NCBI GenBank assembly: GCA_002311655.1
Contig: DBYZ01000007.1
Coordinates: forward strand, 188,675-252,674
Direction of reading: 5' to 3'
DNA: 64,000 nt
DNA from: Bacteroidales bacterium UBA1173
GTDB lineage: Bacteria > Bacteroidota > Bacteroidia > Bacteroidales > F082
Below are positions 59,046-64,000 of the stretch, in pieces (the first letter of the stretch is position 1; the number at the start of each line of letters is the position of its first letter). Position numbers and translations under genes: made by a program. The notes under the pieces are model-generated. The model had not been told where the DNA came from, did not search any database, and saw only the letters and a list, made by a program, of their open reading frames with translations.

Positions 59046-61178
59046 ATGAAGAAATTATTTTTAGCTATCACATTGATTGTTAGCGTTTTATGCGCTAAAG
59101 CAGACGAGGGAATGTGGCTGCCTTACAACCTCAGCGGCCAAAGCCTCGCAGAAATGCAGCAGCTTGGATGCAAGCTCACTGCCGAACAGATCTTTAACCT
59201 CAACCAGCCGAGTCTGAAAGATGCCATCGTGCAGTTTGGCGGCGGTTGCACTGGTGAACTCATCTCACCGGAAGGTCTTCTTTTGACCAACCATCACTGC
59301 GGATTGAGTTATGTGCAGAAACACGCTACCGTGGAACATGACTACCTCACCGACGGTTTCTGGGCTTACAGCAAAGACCAGGAGCTGCCGAATCCTGGAC
59401 TGACAGTGTCATTCTTGGCAAACGTTAAAGATGTCACCGATGCTGTACTCGAAGGCGTTACTGATGAAGAGACACGCAGCGAGGTCATCAACGGGAATAT
59501 CGAGAAACTTACCAAGGAAATAAAAGGCGATAGAGACGTTGTGGTGGAAATCGTTGAGTTCTACTCTGGTAATCAATACATTATGTTTGAATACGATGTG
59601 TACAGAGACGTGCGTCTCGTGTGCTGCCCACCATGGGGCATAGGCAAATTTGGTGCCGACACCGACAACTGGACATGGCCACGTCATAAAGGCGATTTCA
59701 ACATCTTCAGAGTTTATACCGACAAAGACGGAAAGCCTGCAAAATATAGCGAAGACAACGTCCCGATGAAGTCGAAACACTATCTGCCAATCAACATCAA
59801 AGGTGTGAAACCTGGCGACTATACCATGATTTTGGGTTATCCAGGCTCAACTGACAGATATTCAACATCTTACACGGTGAAAAACCTCATTGAGTCAGAC
59901 TGTCCGGCAATCATTAACTGCCGCACCACGAAACTCAACCAGTATCGCCGTCACATGGATGCCGATCAGGAAGTGTTTATCAAATACGCTTCAAAACAGG
60001 CAAGCGTGTCGAATTATTGGAAATATGCTATCGGTCAGAAAAGACAGTTGATGCGTAATCATGTGTATGACAAGAGGTTAGCTCAAGAGACGGCATTCCA
60101 GGCTTGGGTCAATGCTGATCCTGAACGCAAAGCCGTTTACGGTGATATTTTTGAAGGCATTGAGGAAAAATGGACCATCCTCGACGATATCATGATGCCT
60201 ATGACATATCTCCGCGAAGCCGGTTGGAATGGTGGCGAGGCTGTCGCTTTCTCACGCAGATTCATAAGAATCAACGATTCGCTGAATTTAAAGGCTTCAA
60301 AGGAAAATATCGCAATGATGGCTGAGAGACTGAAACCGCAGGTTGCCACATTCTTCAAAGATTATGACAAGGATCTTGATATGGATGTGACCGCTTCTCT
60401 GCTCAATCTGTTCTACAACGACATCGACAGATATGTGCCGACAATGATAGCAGAACTCGGTTATAAAAATAATGGTGATTTCAAAGCCTGGGTTAAAGAC
60501 GCCTTTGCAAAATCAATTTTCGTAGACCAGGCTAAACTCGAGAAATGGCTTGAAAAACCTAAGAAACTCGACAAAGATCCTATCTTTGCTTTGGCGATGA
60601 ACATCATCGATGAATATAGCAACGTGGTGATTCCTTTATATCAGCAGGCAGCTCTTGCAGGCAATGCAGGCGAGCGTCTTTACATGAAAGGCTTGATGGA
60701 GATGCAGACTGAGCGCAATTTCTACCCTGATGCCAACTTTACAATGCGTCTGACTTACGGTTCGGTTGAGCCTTACAAAGGCGCCGACGCTGTCAACTAC
60801 AACTACTACACCACTATGGACGGTGTGATGGCGAAATATATCCCTGGCAACTGGGAATTCGATATCCCGCAGGATGTACGCGACCTCTATGCAGCCCGCG
60901 ACTACGGCCGTTATGCCGATGAAAACGGACAGCTTATCGTGAACTTCATCACCACCAACGACATCACTGGCGGTAACTCAGGAAGCCCTGTCATCAATGG
61001 GGAAGGCGAGCTTGTAGGTCTTGCTTTTGACGGCAACTGGGAAGCCATGAGTGGCGACATCATGTTCGAACAGAAAGTGCAGCGCACAATCTGCATGGAC
61101 GCACGCTACCTCCTCTGGTGTCTCGAAAAGGTCGGAAAAGTTAATAACATCATTGACGAATTGACAATTATTGAATAA
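59046..61178 (+). CDS. dpp7: S46-family dipeptidyl peptidase, DPP7 type
   Basis: S46 enzymes are periplasmic exopeptidases that release dipeptides and feed amino acids to asaccharolytic or peptide-using Bacteroidota. I start at MKKLFLAITLIV, giving a signal peptide ending at CAKA and 710 residues, as in DPP7/DPP11. The chymotrypsin-like triad is seen: His in LLTNHHCGLSYV, Asp in the central region, and Ser in GGNSGSPVING. After the Ser, the protein reads LAFDGNWEA: the Gly in FDGN is the residue that goes with hydrophobic P1 (DPP7), whereas DPP11 has Arg there. It is the last gene of the operon begun by U32. Confidence 0.95.
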   Translation: MKKLFLAITLIVSVLCAKADEGMWLPYNLSGQSLAEMQQLGCKLTAEQIFNLNQPSLKDAIVQFGGGCTGELISPEGLLLTNHHCGLSYVQKHATVEHDYLTDGFWAYSKDQELPNPGLTVSFLANVKDVTDAVLEGVTDEETRSEVINGNIEKLTKEIKGDRDVVVEIVEFYSGNQYIMFEYDVYRDVRLVCCPPWGIGKFGADTDNWTWPRHKGDFNIFRVYTDKDGKPAKYSEDNVPMKSKHYLPINIKGVKPGDYTMILGYPGSTDRYSTSYTVKNLIESDCPAIINCRTTKLNQYRRHMDADQEVFIKYASKQASVSNYWKYAIGQKRQLMRNHVYDKRLAQETAFQAWVNADPERKAVYGDIFEGIEEKWTILDDIMMPMTYLREAGWNGGEAVAFSRRFIRINDSLNLKASKENIAMMAERLKPQVATFFKDYDKDLDMDVTASLLNLFYNDIDRYVPTMIAELGYKNNGDFKAWVKDAFAKSIFVDQAKLEKWLEKPKKLDKDPIFALAMNIIDEYSNVVIPLYQQAALAGNAGERLYMKGLMEMQTERNFYPDANFTMRLTYGSVEPYKGADAVNYNYYTTMDGVMAKYIPGNWEFDIPQDVRDLYAARDYGRYADENGQLIVNFITTNDITGGNSGSPVINGEGELVGLAFDGNWEAMSGDIMFEQKVQRTICMDARYLLWCLEKVGKVNNIIDELTIIE

Positions 61179-61215
61179 GATTAGGGGGGTGGTTTGTTTT
61201 TTTAGGCAAAAATTA

Positions 61216-61247
61216 TTTGGAAAATAAAAAAAATAGTCGTAACTTTG
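61216..61247 (+). promoter_or_regulatory. Promoter of the lipoprotein-barrel pair
   Basis: TTTG at 61216-61219 and TAACTTTG at 61240-61247, 20 bases apart, are the best -33/-7 pair in the window. The leader to the ATG at 61349 is about 95 bases, longer than usual. A G6 run at 61184-61189 and a C6 run at 61311-61316 flank this region as an inverted repeat. Confidence 0.6.
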
Positions 61248-61348
61248 ACCCCGTAAATTAATTGTCTAATGGTTGTCTGACGGATTAAAGGGTTCTGTCT
61301 GTTAGTATGACCCCCCAATAAATAGAACCCACTTAAAATTAACACATT

Positions 61349-61840
61349 ATGAGAGTAAAATTATTAATTGCCGCAGTTGCAGTAGCTTTGACAGCAACAT
61401 CTTGCATGACGATTACTAAAACGTCACAATCAAGAGCATCTCAAACCCGCATTGCACAAGCCAATGCAGAGATTATTGTAATCAACCCTACCGCAAAGGT
61501 AAATGTAGAACCAACAAGAATTTCCGATGAGTGGGTTTACCAAGGTGCAGACCTTAATGATTTCAAGACTGGTGTGGCTACAGATATTAGGGAAAAACTG
61601 ATACTTGATGCTACCAGCAAGACATTGAAAAAATATAATGGAGATATTCTTGTTGCCCCACTTATTGACGTGGTGTCAACCATGCAAAAGGGTGTTCTAA
61701 AGAGCTATACAGTAAGCGTTAGTGGCTATATTGGAAAGTTCTGCGATTGGGACAAGGACGGTATTACACTTCCTATTGATCAAAGTACGACTCCTGAAGA
61801 GGTAGAGCGTGTACGTGTTAGTGTGTCGACATTTCAATAA
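61349..61840 (+). CDS. Small lipoprotein of unknown function
   Basis: I do not recognise this family. The 163-residue protein has a lipobox (ALTATSCM), a Thr/Ser/Gln-rich spacer, a conserved-looking beta/alpha core (ANAEIIVINPTAKVNVEPTR, KLILDATSKTLKKYNGDILVAPLIDV) and a C-terminal strand LKSYTVSVSGYIGKF followed by an acidic tail. The core suggests a small periplasmic alpha/beta domain tethered to the outer membrane. It lies 4 bases before the barrel gene and shares its promoter, so it is probably its accessory partner. Confidence 0.8.
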   Translation: MRVKLLIAAVAVALTATSCMTITKTSQSRASQTRIAQANAEIIVINPTAKVNVEPTRISDEWVYQGADLNDFKTGVATDIREKLILDATSKTLKKYNGDILVAPLIDVVSTMQKGVLKSYTVSVSGYIGKFCDWDKDGITLPIDQSTTPEEVERVRVSVSTFQ

Positions 61841-61844
61841 ATAG

Positions 61845-63218
61845 GTGAAAAAAACGTCATTCATACTTATTGCATTGTTGGTTTGTGTCTCTTTGCAGGC
61901 GAAAAATCCTAAAAAAGAGACACAAACTGACTCTCTTGGCCGACCGATAAAAACAGGATGGAACTTTGGTGCTGTGCCAGGTCTGACCTACGACAACGAC
62001 AAAGGTCTTACCTACGGTATCACCGCCAATATTTTCGACTATGGCGATGGCAAAAACTACCCGGGCTATCGCCATTTCATCTATGCCGAAGGCTCATATT
62101 CCACCAAACAAGTCGGCACAATACGACTGTTTTACGAGTCGGATTATGTGATAAAAAAGCATAAACTTCTTTTGGATTTCTCGTATCTCCCCGATGCGAT
62201 GAACGATTTTTACGGTTTCAATGGTAATTTCAGCGTTTTTAACCACGATTTTGAGAATAAAAATGCCGCCGCTTACCTTAATCATGCGTTTTATCGCCAT
62301 CAATCGAACCTTTTCCGCACGACTGTCGATATAAGAGGCAAGATTCAAGGAGGTTTCTATTATTACGCTGGCGTTGGAGTGCTGGGCTATAAGGAAGACC
62401 GTGTCAATCTTCCGAAATCAGAAATCACCGCCAACCAGATGGAACTGTTCGAGCTGTACCGTCAGTGGGGCTTGATTAACGAGGCGGAGCAAAAAGGCGG
62501 TTGGCATCCTTACGTTCGTGGTGGTATATCGTATGATACTCGTAATCAAAGAGTTAACACTGTCACCGGATGGTATTTCGATCTGTTTGTGACATATAAT
62601 TCGGCGTTTAACGAGCTGAAAGACTACAATAACGTGAAGATTAACTTCGACTTCATGCATTTCATCCCGATAATCAGCAACAGACTTGTTTGGGCGTTTC
62701 GTGTGGCTACACAAAACACCATCATCGGGAAATCGCCGTATTATCTTGATACCTACAAAAACGAGCTTTATATTGACCATAACAGGTATTACGCTGTCGG
62801 CGGTGTCACTTCCGTGAGAGGTTTGATGCGCGACAGGGTATGGGTGCCGGGTTTTGCCTACGCCACCGCTGAGTTACGCTCTAGAGTCTGGAACTTCGAC
62901 ATGATTAACCAGCATTTTTACCTCGGATTAAACCTCTTCATTGATGCCGGCATGGTGACTCAAAAATATGACATCGACCAAGCTGTTATACGGGAAAAAG
63001 TTAATAATGACGCTTGGGTAGCGGCAAATAACCTTGGATTTGACGATTTTTTTGACGTTAATGCCAATATTAATATGCCGCATTTAGGCGCTGGTGCGGG
63101 TTTGAAACTTGCGATGAACGAGAATTTCGTTCTGTCGTGCGAGTGGGGAATGCCTTTCAGCAAGCGTGACAACTACACCAATTCCAATTTCTACATCGGA
63201 ATGGGCTATATGTTCTGA
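61845..63218 (+). CDS. Omp85/BamA-like outer-membrane barrel without POTRA domains
   Basis: The 457-residue protein starts with GTG, four bases after the lipoprotein stop, and has a signal peptide (LIALLVCVSLQA). The mature chain is beta-barrel throughout: many alternating strands, the Omp85-type SVRGLMRDRVWVPG lid motif (VRG) near residue 325, and a C-terminal strand ending SNFYIGMGYMF with terminal Phe, the barrel-insertion signal. No POTRA or patatin domain is visible, so it is a barrel-only member of the surface-antigen (D15) family. The partner lipoprotein may act with it. Its function in secretion or lipid transport is unknown. Confidence 0.85.
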   Translation: MKKTSFILIALLVCVSLQAKNPKKETQTDSLGRPIKTGWNFGAVPGLTYDNDKGLTYGITANIFDYGDGKNYPGYRHFIYAEGSYSTKQVGTIRLFYESDYVIKKHKLLLDFSYLPDAMNDFYGFNGNFSVFNHDFENKNAAAYLNHAFYRHQSNLFRTTVDIRGKIQGGFYYYAGVGVLGYKEDRVNLPKSEITANQMELFELYRQWGLINEAEQKGGWHPYVRGGISYDTRNQRVNTVTGWYFDLFVTYNSAFNELKDYNNVKINFDFMHFIPIISNRLVWAFRVATQNTIIGKSPYYLDTYKNELYIDHNRYYAVGGVTSVRGLMRDRVWVPGFAYATAELRSRVWNFDMINQHFYLGLNLFIDAGMVTQKYDIDQAVIREKVNNDAWVAANNLGFDDFFDVNANINMPHLGAGAGLKLAMNENFVLSCEWGMPFSKRDNYTNSNFYIGMGYMF

Positions 63219-63977
63219 TTATCTGGCGAACCAGGTCTTGAACTCTGCGACCTTCGCCTTGCTGATGATAATATCTTCTGGAATTTCTACTAACAGATTG
63301 AGCGACAATTTATTACCGAACCAAATTGTCATGTCTTTAATCGCTTTGCGCGAAACTATAAACTGACGGTTTGCACGGAAAAAATCGTCGGGGTTGAGCT
63401 GTGTCATTATCTCGTCGAGAGTCTGGCTCATGTAATAGGTGTGACCATCTAACGCAATGGTTTTCACTAACTTATCTTCTATATAAATATAAGCTATGTT
63501 GGCAGTTGGCAGAGGAATCAGCTTGTCGCGTTCAGGCACCAGAAAACACGATTTGTAATTTTTTTTCAATCCGATGTGATGCAAAAGCGTCTCGATGGCG
63601 TCGTTATTGTTCTGTTTTTCACCAACGAGAGCATTGAATTTGTGCATCGCACGTGTCAGATCATTGCGGTTGATAGGCTTCAAAAGGTAGTCGATGCTGC
63701 TTACTTCAAAGGCTTTGAGCGCATATTCATCGTATGCTGTGGTGAAGATGACAGGGCAGGTTATCTGTGTTCGTTCGAAGATGGCAAACGACGAGCCGTC
63801 GGCGAGGTGGATATCCATAAAAGCTAGGTCAGGCATAGGGTTTTCATCGAACCATGCCACGCTTTCCTCAATGGATTGCAGCACCCCTATGATTTCAGTG
63901 TCGGGAGCCACTTCTGTTATCAGTTTTTGCAGCGATTGTGCCGCTAAGACCTCGTCTTCAATTATTAAAGCCTTCAT
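63219..63977 (-). CDS. LytTR-family response regulator
   Basis: This two-component regulator has a complete receiver (ALIIEDE, phospho-acceptor Asp in LAFMDIHLADG, Lys in YLLKPI) and a LytTR DNA-binding domain (about residues 150-252; SCFLVPERDKLIPL, YYMSQTLDEIMTQL, FFRANRQFIVSRKAI). I start at the ATG of MKALIIEDE; a TTG two codons upstream is less likely. Its stop codon directly abuts that of the barrel gene. A probable kinase gene begins within the last bases of the window. Confidence 0.95.
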   Translation of the reverse strand: MKALIIEDEVLAAQSLQKLITEVAPDTEIIGVLQSIEESVAWFDENPMPDLAFMDIHLADGSSFAIFERTQITCPVIFTTAYDEYALKAFEVSSIDYLLKPINRNDLTRAMHKFNALVGEKQNNNDAIETLLHHIGLKKNYKSCFLVPERDKLIPLPTANIAYIYIEDKLVKTIALDGHTYYMSQTLDEIMTQLNPDDFFRANRQFIVSRKAIKDMTIWFGNKLSLNLLVEIPEDIIISKAKVAEFKTWFAR

Positions 63978-63979
63978 AA

Positions 63980-64000
63980 TCAATCGTTTTTAATCAAAGG
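63980..64000 (-). CDS. Last codons of a probable sensor kinase, cut by window edge
   Basis: On minus, the frame reads Pro-Leu-Ile-Lys-Asn-Asp-stop just before the LytTR regulator, an ending common in LytS/YpdA-type histidine kinases that pair with such regulators. Only six codons are visible, so this rests on position and ending alone. Confidence 0.35.
   Translation of the reverse strand, partial: PLIKND

Overview
The window comes from a member of the Bacteroidota, most likely an uncultured Bacteroidales. The evidence is a complete type IX secretion core (porP, porK, porL, porM, porN) plus a PorW/SprE-like lipoprotein, many lipoprotein signal peptides, glycoside hydrolases of families GH92, GH97 and GH78, an S46 dipeptidyl peptidase, a bactofilin, and repeated TAnnTTTG-type -7 promoter boxes close upstream of genes. 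No rRNA, tRNA, CRISPR array, transposase or integrase was seen.

Layout. 1-3030: the 3' part of a type I hsdR, overlapped by msrA. 2970-6839: NUDIX hydrolase, GH92 alpha-mannosidase and AI-2E-family transporter. 7081-13838: an AT-rich four-gene defence-like island (nuclease-methylase fusion, HsdS, GHKL ATPase with a C-terminal nuclease-like motif, and a DUF1016/YhcG-type nuclease) without a translocase gene of its own. 13909-22830: GH78, GH97, a periplasmic aspartyl protease with PDZ domain, a TlpA-like thioredoxin lipoprotein and a DASS anion symporter. 22928-29699: dnaK, two tandem paralogous lipoproteins, panB, an RluA-type pseudouridine synthase and a leucine-rich-repeat lipoprotein. 29839-39886, all on the minus strand: BlaR/BlaI pair, rpmF and yceD, S41 protease, fabD, folE, a small membrane protein, bactofilin and PorW/SprE. 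40029-50548, all on the plus strand: dnaX, a PlsC-like acyltransferase, M23 peptidase, rseP, then the T9SS core. 50634-64000: DEAD-box helicase, serine hydrolase, an OmpR-family regulator with a degenerate receiver, a candidate small RNA ending in a strong terminator, pgi, an operon of U32 peptidase, PHP phosphatase, PrsW protease and DPP7, a lipoprotein/outer-membrane-barrel pair, and a LytTR regulator with the last codons of what is probably its kinase.

How the genes fit together. Envelope biogenesis and export dominate the second half (T9SS, RseP, M23, PlsC, PorW, bactofilin, Omp85-type barrel). The first half mixes polysaccharide degradation with DNA defence. Several interspersed repeat families sit at gene ends, supply stop codons, or lie inside reading frames (GH78, GH97, dnaX). 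The best candidate for an undescribed system is the 7081-13838 island. The best regulatory candidates are the RNA at 54663-54781, the pseudo-receiver regulator at 53754-54449, and a shared sequence element upstream of porP and porK.
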